Below, in pieces: positions 54,965 through 64,000 of a stretch of 64,000 bases of DNA. Numbering within the stretch: the stretch's first letter is position 1; each line of letters opens with the position of its first letter. Both the position numbers and the translations under genes were made by a program. This DNA comes from Melieria omissa. Its lineage: Eukaryota; Arthropoda; Insecta; Diptera; Ulidiidae. The DNA lies in the NCBI GenBank assembly GCA_963971225.1, contig OZ020268.1, positions 57,473,900-57,537,899 of the forward strand, read 5' to 3'. A model generated the notes under the pieces. The model ran no database searches. It was not told where the DNA came from and saw nothing but the letters and a program-made list of their open reading frames with translations.

Positions 54965-57600
54965 CACTTAGGCAATGTCACATGAGCGAACATATATAGA
55001 GGTTTATTCTAGAAGAAAATAAAGTTTAGGAAAGCATACAAAATGTTCTCCATTCTCCAAACTTGTGGTCTCCTTACTAAATTTTGTTCAGATTATATGT
55101 AAACAAGATAATTGATTGGCAGGCTGCAACGATCCTTCAGGTTTAACGTTCTACAGCAACGCCTGCATTGGTTTCAGCGACAAAATTCATTGAAGTCGAG
55201 CCCCAATGTGAGTTCCGGGCATAAAACGTTTTACTTTACTCATTACTTGATGCATTTGCGAATTAACTAAAGGCACTTGAGAGAATCTTGGCACCTTTAC
55301 TTCAGTCCTTTCAGGCATGAGCTTCAGATTGTTTTGCGTAGTTTTTAATTTTTTGACTTTTTTAGCTTTTTTTGTGAGAAAACCTTTTTTGTTTTTTCTT
55401 CTAATAACCATCTATCAATCTGTCTACATATTTAATAACATTTAATTTAACTTTGAATATTTTCAAATATTTCTTCTAAACATTCAAACATTTAATAGAT
55501 GCAATTTCATTGCAATCATTTCTTCTACCATTGCAATATACATACATATATATTTTTTCGAATAGTCATCTAACCCTCAACCACTGTACAATGCTCCATC
55601 TTGCAAGCTGCGGCTTTGGCTGCTTCATCTTTCCGCAATTTATCTCTTCTTCCTACTCGACTCTTATTCCCTTACCGTCTCCCAATTTCTCCTCTTGTAT
55701 TCTGCCCCTCTGACGCTACTACTTTCTTCCCTACTTCCAACAACAACATATGCCACCCGAATTTCCCACTATTTCTCTTCCATAAACTAGCAACGGCGCA
55801 AACGTGTAGCCACGCCCGTGTCGCTACCTGACTCGCTCTAACCACCAGCCTTGCTACAGCAGCGACTGCAACAGCAACACAGCATCGTTTTGTGGCCTGG
55901 GTTTATGGCATAGCACCAACAAAAAAAACAACACCAACTGGTATTTTCTTCGCTCGCATTTCTCAGCGCTTTTAATTGAATTCCACTCTTGGCAGCAGCG
56001 CCGCCGCAGCCACTTTGCGCGCTCGACCAGAAAAAAGCCATATTCGTCGGCAGCGCCGTGCGGCCAGTCGGTCGCTTGCCCGCCTGCCGAACGCGGCAAC
56101 GCTCGCACACAACGCTCCCAGTGCCGCCATTCATTGCGCTTTACAGTTGCCGTCGCCAACGCCGTCGTTGTCGCTGTCGCTAAGTGAGACCATTTTTTTG
56201 TTTTGTTGTTATTTATTGCCATTGTCGTTGTTGTCGTCGTCGCAATTTCGTTAACTTCGATTCTTCTCGCTTGCGCGCACATAAATCGCCCGCTAATGAT
56301 TTTCCATTGCAGTCGCACTGCAATGTGTGGCAACGCTGCGTACGCGGGGCGGCAGGTGTGTTGCTGCTCAAGCTGTGCTCATCGGTTTGGGGGCAGCGAG
56401 AGTGTGTGTGCTTGGGCCTAATATCTGCTAATGGCTTTTTACATTCGCCGACATGTGGCAACTCCCTGCCAGGATTACTGGTGTGAAATCCTAACAAATT
56501 CTACATGTGTTAAAAATTACAAATTTATCGTTTGGCTCTTTGAGTGGCTGCGCGCGATTGCATTGTTTCGTTCATTACGTGTGCGCGGACTGTACGCGTT
56601 CGAACGGCGGACGGTGGGGTAAACTGGTTGGCTTTGAGCACAGGTGGTTGTTTGGCGTTTGGTTGCTGAATGAAGAAGACAAAATTCGGCTTGAACTGTT
56701 AAACCGTTTATGGACTCATGGACGTGGCAGGTTGATACGAGGAAGTCCTAAAGAGAGGAAGGAAAGACTTGGAGCAGTTAGAAGGACTTAAGTGTGGTGG
56801 TTTAAACTGAGCTGCCGGGGTCTGAAGGTGTGCTTAAGCCGCCAGTCGAAATCTCGAGACTCCCAACAGCCTATGCGGTACTCTAGAACATATTAAAGCT
56901 AGAACTGAGCTGAGTGGGTCTATGGAAGATAATAATCCACCTTAGTGTTCCTAGAAGTACTGTTCCTAAAAGTCGATAAGCAGTTTAGAAAATGCTGCAA
57001 AGTTAACGATTCTTTATTCTCGCTTCTCAACGAAGATTAGCCGTGAATAGGGGTTAGTAAAGTGCGTTTAGAAGAACCAATGTAGATCCACAATTTCCCT
57101 TAAAACGCTGATATTAGATTACAAATATAATCTTTCAAGTCCAGTACAGAACATGTTGGAAATAGGGCATACAAATCTAGAGCCAAGACAGAGCAGTGTA
57201 TGCCCCAGTTTAGGTAAAATTAAAAATTTAGTTAGGTTAGGGTTAGGTTAGATTCACTTCTCCATAAAGCATGGGACCTCAATAGGGCTTTTCCATCTAA
57301 CCCGATTTGCATTAACTTCAAAAGCATTTAAAGTTTCGTCTTTTGGGCATTAAACCGGCGCCGAAGTCATGGCACCGCAGAGTTTTTAAGAAAGACGCCG
57401 ATTTGTACCAAGAAGTAGTAATGACCCAAGTGCATTTTTCTCTTTGTGATCAACAAAAACTTCTAAACTATTCCTCCGGTAGACTTCAGAATGCTTCGAA
57501 AAAGTTTAAATTTGAAAGCTTGCCGACAGCTGACACATAAGAATCCACTTTCGTCCAAATGAACCAATTTTTCTCAAAACACAAATTTATTAAATTTATG
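54965..57600. other. Unique non-coding region
   Basis: GC-rich sequence at 55850-56640 carries overlapping low-complexity frames on both strands with no recognised family. A GTTAGGTTAGGGTTAGGTTA tract lies at 57232-57252, probably a SINE tail remnant. The section 56640-57600 is featureless. Confidence 0.35.
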
Positions 57601-58364
57601 CTTTAGACATTTTTCCTACCACTCAGAGCATTAACCGCCCTCCTCCTCATTAACCGCCAACTACACCCCTTGTCGTGTAAACGTATTTATTGCCCGTTGT
57701 TGTTTATGCCGACTAGTTGTTGCCAATTTCTGCCGCCCGCCATTGCCGTCAGTACAACACACGCTCTCTCGCTCGCTCGTTCGCTCTCGCTCTTGCGCTG
57801 CCTCAAGTCGCAGCCGCTCATTTGCGGTCACGCTCTGTGCACTTTCTTGGCGGCTGGCTGCAACTTGGCCGCCACAGCAGCAGCAACAGCAACAGTAGTT
57901 GCCACACCAACACACGCGCACACACGAATGCACAGCAACGTTGCATGTGCAGTCGGCAAAGTAATCAAGTAGCAAATTGTGGTAAATGCAAATGAATTAT
58001 GTGCCGCGGCGCGATTTCCGCAGAATCGGCCACTCAACTCGGATTTCGAAGAGGGTTTGAAGTGACGCGGCGCTTAAAGGGATTAGACGGCGACAACTCA
58101 CACTGACTGATGGACGAAGCGACTGCGAATTGCTTAGTGTTGTTGCTTAATTCCGATCGAACAAATTTCATTTTGAATTCGCAGTTGTTTTCGTGTAGCC
58201 AAACGCGTGTGAGCACAACTTTCAACAACTATCAGATAGCCACCTTACAGCCAAACTTTGGCGCATTTTGGTGTTGAAAAATTATTGCTGATTTTTTGAA
58301 AGAAGAAGAAGTTTATGCCAACATTTTGTTAACACATCTTTGACTGCCTCATATCGACAAGAAA
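57601..58364 (+). promoter_or_regulatory. Upstream region and probable 5' leader of the right-hand homeobox-type gene
   Basis: A TC-rich tract of CTCTCGCTCGCTCG and CTCTCGCTC type (57762-57795) is reminiscent of GAGA-factor binding clusters common in fly developmental promoters. From about 58050 to 58364 the sequence is AT-richer and free of strong repeats, and would suit a 5' leader. No TATA box could be assigned. The promoter position is inference. Confidence 0.35.
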
Positions 58365-58944
58365 ATGGTCATGGATCAATTGGGTGGCCATCACCACCAA
58401 CAACATCATAACCACCAACAACATCACCACCACCACCACCAACAACAACAACAGCAGCAGCTTTTTCGCCAGCTGACCACTGGCGTTGCCGCAGCTAGCG
58501 GCCTGCAGCCCACTGCGCTGCAGCTGTACGCCGCAGCAGCCGCCAGCCGCGTGCCGCCCTGGGCGCCGTTTCTGCAGTTCACGAACGGCATCTTCAGCAA
58601 CGACTCCACATCGTTTCTCAACCGCCAGCGTCTTCTGCCAGCGTCAGCTTGCGCTCAAAAGGCCGATATGGGCCATGCTGCCTGTGCGCCCATAGGCGCG
58701 CGACATCCCGCCACGCTGCCACTGCCACTGCCGCTGCCGCACATGACACTGTCCGGCCTAACTACGGCGGCAGTGGCTGCGGCCGCGGCGCAACAGCATC
58801 ACCAGCAACAACATGAGCAACAACAACAACTGCAGCCCGAAATCGGTCCGCAGCAGGCGCTGGTGCCGGTCACGCCCTATCAGGCGCTGCGGCCACTGCC
58901 CGCGGCCAGCGTCGGCTGCGGCGGCGGCGATGAGTCCAACGATG
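58365..58944 (+). CDS. First coding exon of a second, probably unc-4-family, gene (partial)
   Basis: An open frame of 193 codons starts at an ATG in good fly context (AAGAAAATGG) and ends at a consensus donor GTAAGT, one base into a Gly codon (phase 1). The product is His-rich (residues 9-25), Gln-rich, then Ala-rich (TALQLYAAAAASR), with a distinctive non-repetitive block PPWAPFLQFTNGIFSNDSTS followed by FLNRQRLLP. A second Gln run and an acidic end (GGGDESND) follow. Phase and acidic end match the start of the Unc-4 homeodomain exon type ([11 protein letters not shown]), but no homeodomain lies downstream within the window. It is therefore the N-terminus of a transcription factor, plausibly an unc-4/OdsH paralogue; family assignment is moderate. 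A methionine two codons in is an alternative start. Confidence 0.65.
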
Positions 58945-59656
58945 GTAAGTGCCTCTAAACTATATAAAATTGCATCTGCTTTACTCAATTTTTCTACTCT
59001 TGAATTGAAAATTAAAGTTGTGGAGCCAAATTCTATGCGGAATAGCAAAAATTTCATACGCATTGCGGTGTGGGCGTAAATTCCACACTGCCAATTATAG
59101 GCGGCCGCATTGAAAGCGCACAGCATTTGGCTTTGTAACTGCATATAAATTTTATGACAACCAACACCCACGGAGCAGAGTTGGACATTGTTCGCTGTGT
59201 GCCGGCAGCAGTGCATAAACTTTTTAATTTTCCATTTGCAATTTTCAATTTTCCTCAATAAAACCCAAATCGCAATTTTAATCAATACGCAAATCGAGTT
59301 CTGTGGACTGTACACTGAAAACAAGCAAACACAATTTGAGTTTTGATTTTCGGAATTCATTAAAGATATGAAAAACTTGGAAATTTAACACTAGAAAGAC
59401 CGCAAGTTTTCCACACTTATAAACATTATCCACATTATATCCGCTGATATCTCGAAAAGTACACATCGTATTTGGCTAATTGTAATTGTAGAACTTTAAT
59501 TTTAAAACTGATTGTAGAACCCGATAAAAAAAGAAAAGTCATCAAAGCAAAAGTTAATAGAAACACTAAAGAAAATCTTCTGAACTTATAAGATCGAATG
59601 CTACGAAAACCATAGATGAGAGAAATCCATAAATACTTTCACTATTGGGAGTTGTC
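58945..59656 (+). other. Start of intron 1 of the right-hand gene
   Basis: Non-coding AT-rich sequence follows donor GTAAGT. No recognised feature is present until the target duplication of the next retroelement at 59657-59669. The long minus-strand frame overlapping the first exon and this intron is an antisense shadow. Confidence 0.5.
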
Positions 59657-59689
59657 TGTCTAAAGTAATGTAATGTAATGTAATGATAA

Positions 59690-59945
59690 CACCGGCACAC
59701 AAAAAAACAAGTGGTCTGTACATTTGACTAGACCCACCTATCCTTATGTATTTCGGTGCGCTGAAACCGAATCCGAGGTCAGTTTTGTCCGTACACCCTC
59801 AAAATTTTGAGTAAATTGCAAAAAACTGCCATTATTTGCGATTTTTAGCCATTTTTGGTTTGGATTCGGTTTCAGCGCACCGAAATACATAAGGATAGAT
59901 GGGTCTAGTCAAATGTACAGACCACTTTTTTTTTGTGTGCCGGTG
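59690..59945. mobile_element. Long-inverted-repeat MITE (256 bp), PIF/Harbinger-type duplication
   Basis: The element is mostly two inverted arms of about 85 bp starting CACCGGCACACAAAAAAA and including GTGGTCTGTACATTTGACTA and ATTTCGGTGCGCTGAAACCG, with a short centre of about 85 bp. TAA flanks both ends (59687-59689 and 59946-59948), as expected for PIF/Harbinger elements. The arms differ by very few bases, so it can form a strong hairpin. Confidence 0.83.
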
Positions 59946-60018
59946 TAATGGGTAGAGACAATGCCCTTGCGCACTGCAACGGCAGTTGTTTATTGTGCCC
60001 CTTGAATCATCTGGTGTT

Positions 60019-61367
60019 TTATGTGCTCAGGATCAGACCTTTCTGCGATATTTGCATCAGGTCCTCATCACCGAGAATATGTTTCCCTAGAAACTTTGCA
60101 CGTGTGTGTGCCAGAGCTGGCTGCCAGTTTGTGATGACGTGTTCCATTGTTTCATCGACCTCATTGCAGTATCTGCATGTTTTGTCGATGACAAACTTGT
60201 GGAGGTGGTAGTTACAAGAATAGTGGCCGGTTAAGGCGCCACATAGGATTTTGAGTTGTCCTCTGCTAAGAAGTGTAGCAGATTTGGCTCGTTTTGTGTT
60301 AAAGTTTAGAAATCTTTTTGAGTGTCGTCAGGCGCCGATTCAGAAAAATATTTCGGGGAGGTTTCAAAAAGTAATTCTTTAATATTTATAAAATGCCTTT
60401 TAATTTGTATGTAGTTTTATAGGCGATCCAAATATTTCGGGTGGTTTTAACCCCCAACCGCCTCCCCCTCAAATCCGTCACTGAGTGTCGTAGTCCCTCA
60501 ATATTATTCCAGTATTTTTGTTTTTGTCTCTGGATGCACTTGGGGATGTCCTGTTTTAGGTTGGTTTTACCGAATCCAAACATCAGGCCCAGCCCTATGA
60601 ATGTGCTTTCGGACCCATTTTTTGCTTGTGTGTCTGCCCTTTCGTTGCCATTATGGCCCTCATGCCCAGAAATCCAGACAAGTACAGCTCTGTTCTGGGT
60701 CCCTAGGGCGTTGAGTTCCTTGTGGCACTCAAGCAGGATTTTTTATGTGTAGGAGTTGACAGCTACTTTTTAGAACTGACAGGCTATCCGAGAGTATAGC
60801 GAACTTCGTTCCTTGAGGTTGCGTTCTAGCAATTGTTCGAACTGCCTCATAGATTGCATAGAGTTCAGCTTGAAATATTGAGGTATTGTAGCTCATCGGA
60901 AGAGCTAAGTTGACCGCATGGCCCACAACTCCAGCTCCTACACCACTAGATGTTTTAGAGCCATCGGTGTACCACTTTTGAGAGTCCTCTTTTAACCATT
61001 TCGGGTTGTTATCCCACTGTTCCCTAGTCGGAAAGTCAATTATATATTTCCTTTTTGGGCTAAGATGGGGTTTCCTAAAGTCAAGGTAAGATGATTTGTG
61101 GAGGGTATCCTCTATTTGTTTTAGAATTGCCAGGTGACCCATAAGGTTATTCTGTTTAAGTAGGTTATGCCTATATAGCGCGAGTGCCCTTGAGATTGCT
61201 TCCTCTTGGATGGCTATATGGAGTGGTGTTAGATCGTAAGTAAGTAAGGCCTCCATTCCAGCAGTTGGGGTTTTTTTCATTGCTCCCGTCATGCTAAGAC
61301 ATGCAAACCTTTGAACTCTGTTTAATCTTTTTATTGTTGTGCTCTGGTTGGTTTTACCCCACCACAC
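60019..61367 (-). pseudogene. Retroelement RNase H and zinc-knuckle region, broken
   Basis: Minus frame from 61367: end of the RT region (TIKRLNRVQRFACLSMTGAM), then the RNase H domain with KWYTDGSKTSSGVGAG (Asp), FQAELYAIYEAVR (Glu) and FAILSDSLSVLKS (Asp). A frameshift near 60745 follows, then VLVWISGHEGHNGNERADTQ (His/Asp end of the domain) and, after the MITE at 60329-60483, LCGALTGHYSCNYHLHKF and TCRYCNEVDETMEHVI, a Cys/His knuckle, stopping at 60019. The order is that of I/jockey-like elements with RNase H. One frameshift and the MITE insertion inactivate it. Confidence 0.88.
60329..60483. mobile_element. hAT-type MITE, copy 2 (155 bp)
   Basis: This is the same family and orientation as 8466-8615 (shared interior AAAAAGTAATTCTTTAAT and ATGCCTTTTAATTTGTATGT). 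The right terminus is changed (CCGTCACTG). A perfect 8-bp duplication AGTGTCGT flanks it (60321-60328 and 60484-60491). It interrupts the retroelement's C-terminal coding region. Confidence 0.93.
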
Positions 61368-61407
61368 TAGAGAACCGTATAGAATGATGGATCCTGTCTA
61401 AAGTAAT

Positions 61408-62415
61408 CATGTCGTTGAATCGAATTTCTAGAAGCTCGACAAATCTGCATTCCATATGCCTTAACAAAGTATAGAACTCCAAATCGATGAAGCAAGTTTT
61501 CAAAGTTATCTTTAAGATGTCTGTCTATATTATAGCTTAAACGGAAGAAAACCTTTCAAATATTTTTCTCATAACTGCCTACTGGTTTCTAACAGATTTA
61601 AAACCCTCTGTTCGGGGAATTTCGAACCACTACTGGGTGCCTTTGCATCTTTCTTTCTTCCTTTCCCCATCACAATTACAGTGAAAGCTTATGTGATGAA
61701 TTTCAAGCTTTCGCTGATGAGAAAACCAGGTCTACATTAAGTCCTTCACAAAATGCAAACTGTGGAAACTGAAACTGTTTCTGGTCTTTCGGGAATGACA
61801 ATTCGACCAGCCGAGATCCAAAGCTTCTGGGAGTCTAATAGCTTAAGTCAGTCACAAATAATATTGTATGTGGCATTCTTACTAGACACATCGTCTAGCC
61901 AAGATTTGCAGTACTAAAGTAGAATTGTAAAATATTGAAAATGTTACCTACAATTCTTTCTCATAACCTATAAAATTTCCCAAAATTCCTAGTTTAAACT
62001 GCTGCTTTTTTGCCAGTGTAGCGAAACAATGCAGGGCGCACACGTCTATTGTCATACAGGGACTTTGTTGCAGTATTTTTAATTAAAACACTTTTCGATA
62101 TTTACCCATTCAGGCATTAAACCGTACATGGCATCGGCGCCAGCTCGAAAAAATAATAAACAAGGCCCAATTATTGAATTAATCCCTCGCACAAAAATGC
62201 GAATAAGATATGTTTTTGAACATTTCTTTGGACAGAATGGAAATTGGAATTGGAAATTTGCATAAGTAGTCACTAATGAGACTGACCAATGTCATATCTA
62301 TGTGTGAGTGCGTGTGTACGACAACAATAGTGAAGCAATGAAAATTTACGAGCCGCATTGGCGAACGAGTCAGCGTGTCACCCATTATTTCTATTATTTA
62401 ATATTATTTTGTATA

Positions 62416-62456
<41 letters not shown>

Positions 62457-62956
62457 TATTTGAATGGCCCAGCTTTAATGAATATGTACGCAATCGGCCA
62501 ATTATGCTTTGCTCGGGCACAGTCACAGCTGGTTAGCGAACGCCCGGCCAGTTGTGTGCTTTCCGCCGCCAACGCGTAAACATTAAAATGTGAAATTAAT
62601 TTTTAACACGATAAACTCCATAAACACTATGTTGGTTGGTGTGGCACAATTATTGTTGCTATTTTTGTTATTGTTTGCATCGTTGCCACCGCAATTGTGC
62701 TGCTGCTGCTGCTATTGTTTTTGTTGTTATGTTTGCAGCTGGCGCCGTTGTCGTAATTCACACTTTATTATTGTTGTTGTCGTTGTTGTTATTTTCTCCT
62801 CGCCCATTCAATTATACACTTTCGCAAATAGTTTTTAATTCATTTATTTTATTTATGTTGCTTCGTTGCGTTGCATTTCGCACAGATTTAAATCTGTTAA
62901 ACTCTGCATTTAGGCGCAGCGGCTGCTGACATGGGCGTATCCACTGGCGCCGCTAC

Positions 62957-62994
<38 letters not shown>

Positions 62995-63246
62995 GACACA
63001 GACACAAACTAGCAGACCGTTAATTCTGACGCTGTTGCTGCGTGGTTGTGGAAAATATTGGTTCATTTAAATAATTGCAATGTTGTTGTTGCTGTTGTGA
63101 AGGCTATGCAGCACCGAGATTTCATAGGGAATGTGAAATGAAACGATTTTGGGGGCTTTGAACACCAAGTAACTGAATATTGGTGCTGATAACTTTCGTA
63201 CAAACATACATAAACAAATATAAACGCTTTAGCAAAATCAAACCAA
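61408..63246 (+). other. Intron 1 of the right-hand gene, continued; unique sequence
   Basis: There is a GT run (62418-62454), CTG/TTG runs (62655-62790) and a CA run (62960-62990). The parts at 62090-62350 and 62460-62640 are unique with homeodomain-type ATTA cores. No exon is seen. The homeodomain exon expected for this gene is not present by 64000. Confidence 0.4.
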
Positions 63247-63332
63247 AGGTTATGTTAGACACACTCGGATGCCTTTGAAAAGGCCCATTGCGATACCACA
63301 TAATGCAGCCGTTTTTGAAATGTGTATGTAAC
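63247..63332 (-). mobile_element. SINE family A fragment cut by a hAT-type end
   Basis: GACACACTCGGATGCCTTTG, GGCCCATTGCGATACCACAT and CCGTTTTTGAAATGTGTATG match the 3' part of the SINE at 26024-26425 (about 26060-26130) in the same orientation. The match stops exactly where CAGTGGCGGC begins at 63333. Confidence 0.75.
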
Positions 63333-64000
63333 CAGTGGCGGCTTAAGGTGCTCGGGGGCCCGGGGCGGCGACGGCTGAGGGGTCCCCACAAAACGGTGCA
63401 GAATAAGTTTGCGTACAAAAAAATAATAAAAACTATAATAAATAAATAATAATAATAAAAAATAAGGGGAATTTCCGGTTAAGCGTTTTCTATTTTTTTT
63501 GTATTTCATTGAACAGCAAACGGACCTGCAAATTATTTTGAAACGTATATGGCTTGAAAATTGATAGCAAGCAATAGAATCCCAGAGAAAAAATGAAAAT
63601 GGATAAAAGGATAATCTTACTAAATCTTTCCAAACTTGATAAAAACTTTTGTGAAATTAGGAAATTTTTTGAGAGAGCACATTCGTCATTTCACAAAGTC
63701 ATCTTAAATCTCGAAAAAAAAATAGTAAATCTTGCTTCGTTACTACGATCTCGCCATTTTTTTAAGCTACCCGAGCAAGAGGATTCGATTGTTTTGCGAT
63801 CAGTGGATCATAACACTGCTTGAAAAAAAAAAATGGTCAATCGCATGCACCTAAAAATAAAAATGTTTTCTAGACTAACTTTGGCCGCTGAATTTCGTAT
63901 TCATATGCTGAAAATCAAAAAAAATCTAAAAGAATTATCCGATTAACACGAGCTGCCCGTCGTTCAGAAGATAATACCTTACCCTTTTTAGTGATATATA
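63333..64000. mobile_element. hAT-type element, left end only, runs off the window
   Basis: CAGTGGCGGCTTAAGG at 63333 has the form of a hAT end and sits at the break point of a SINE. The 8 bases before it, TATGTAAC, would be the target duplication, to be found again beyond 64000. GC-rich sequence follows (63350-63400), then AT-rich sequence. A 76-codon + frame at 63593-63823 shows no recognisable transposase motif. Confidence 0.5.

Larger units (their letters stand above)
59670..61394 (-). mobile_element. Non-LTR retrotransposon with RNase H, 5'-truncated, in the intron
   Basis: A 13-bp duplication TGTCTAAAGTAAT (59657-59669 and 61395-61407) bounds the element. The minus strand carries RNase H and a zinc-knuckle C-terminus, and the 3' tail is a run of ATTAC units (next to 59670). 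The 5' part including RT catalysis is missing. Two MITEs sit inside it (59690-59945 and 60329-60483). Frames are broken near 60745. Confidence 0.92.

Noticed and set aside
55854..56333. Minus-strand frame of 159 codons with Thr/Ala runs
   Set aside because: It is carried by CAA/GTT repeats and a GC-rich stretch, with competing frames on the other strand. There is no motif.
57232..57252. Interstitial telomeric repeat (TTAGG-like)
   Set aside because: It is only about four degenerate units and matches the tail of the local SINE family. Diptera do not maintain TTAGG telomeres.
58758..59360. Minus-strand frame of 200 codons
   Set aside because: It is antisense to the well-supported first exon at 58365-58944 and to intron sequence. 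Its open state follows from the Gln/Ala repeat codons.

Overview
The window looks like nuclear DNA of a schizophoran fly. Tephritid-like is my best guess but is not proven. The base composition is AT-rich, there are many CAA/CAG and CA/GT microsatellites, GT-AG introns, and one recognisable host gene family, the Unc-4 paired-like homeodomain family, in a form very like the fly members. Most of the rest is non-coding sequence and many generations of transposable elements. No RNA genes, CRISPR arrays or bacterial-type operons are present.

Host genes. Three consecutive + strand exons (9152-9330, 11022-11161, 13750-14329) encode an Unc-4 homeodomain split at the classical 46/47 position, the conserved post-homeodomain region, an acidic/Ser-rich stretch and a C-terminal Groucho-type eh1 motif. 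The first coding exon of that gene is not found upstream in the window. At the right end, 58365-58944 is a + strand first coding exon (His/Gln/Ala-rich) ending in a phase-1 donor. Its phase and acidic end fit the phase-1 acceptor of an Unc-4 homeodomain exon. The simplest reading is a tandem pair of unc-4 paralogues, like unc-4 and OdsH in Drosophila, with the second gene running off the window. A mis-ordered contig or an unrelated gene is not excluded.

Mobile DNA, left to right: hAT MITE (8466); PIF/Harbinger remnant in intron 2 (10201); pogo-like MITE split by an RTE retroposon in intron 3 (11217-13135); PIF/Harbinger element with a Myb/SANT relic behind the last exon (15214); two back-to-back hAT elements, the second holding a piggyBac-like MITE (16616-17782); a three-level nest of PIF, piggyBac-like and non-LTR sequence (20467-22593); a SINE inside an 84-bp minisatellite (about 25780-26960); an RNase H-bearing non-LTR element with a mariner MITE inside (30580-33050); a SINE relic (34738); a piggyBac transposase remnant (35145-35947); a non-LTR element with an open RT (37088-38365); a second SINE family (39066); a nearly intact mariner (47962-49254); a DD37E Tc1/mariner relic (49895-51149); and a non-LTR element holding two MITEs (59670-61394). 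At the right edge a SINE fragment is cut by a hAT-type terminus (63333 onward).

Several minisatellite arrays (6510-7170, 19550-20030, 25780-26960, 28930-33370, 38366-38760, 43600-44300, 47330-47940, 51590-51910) lie between these. The remaining sequence has no credible long coding ORF. It is probably introns, intergenic DNA and cis-regulatory sequence of the homeobox genes. Target-site duplications read directly from the sequence support many of the insertion calls and their relative order.
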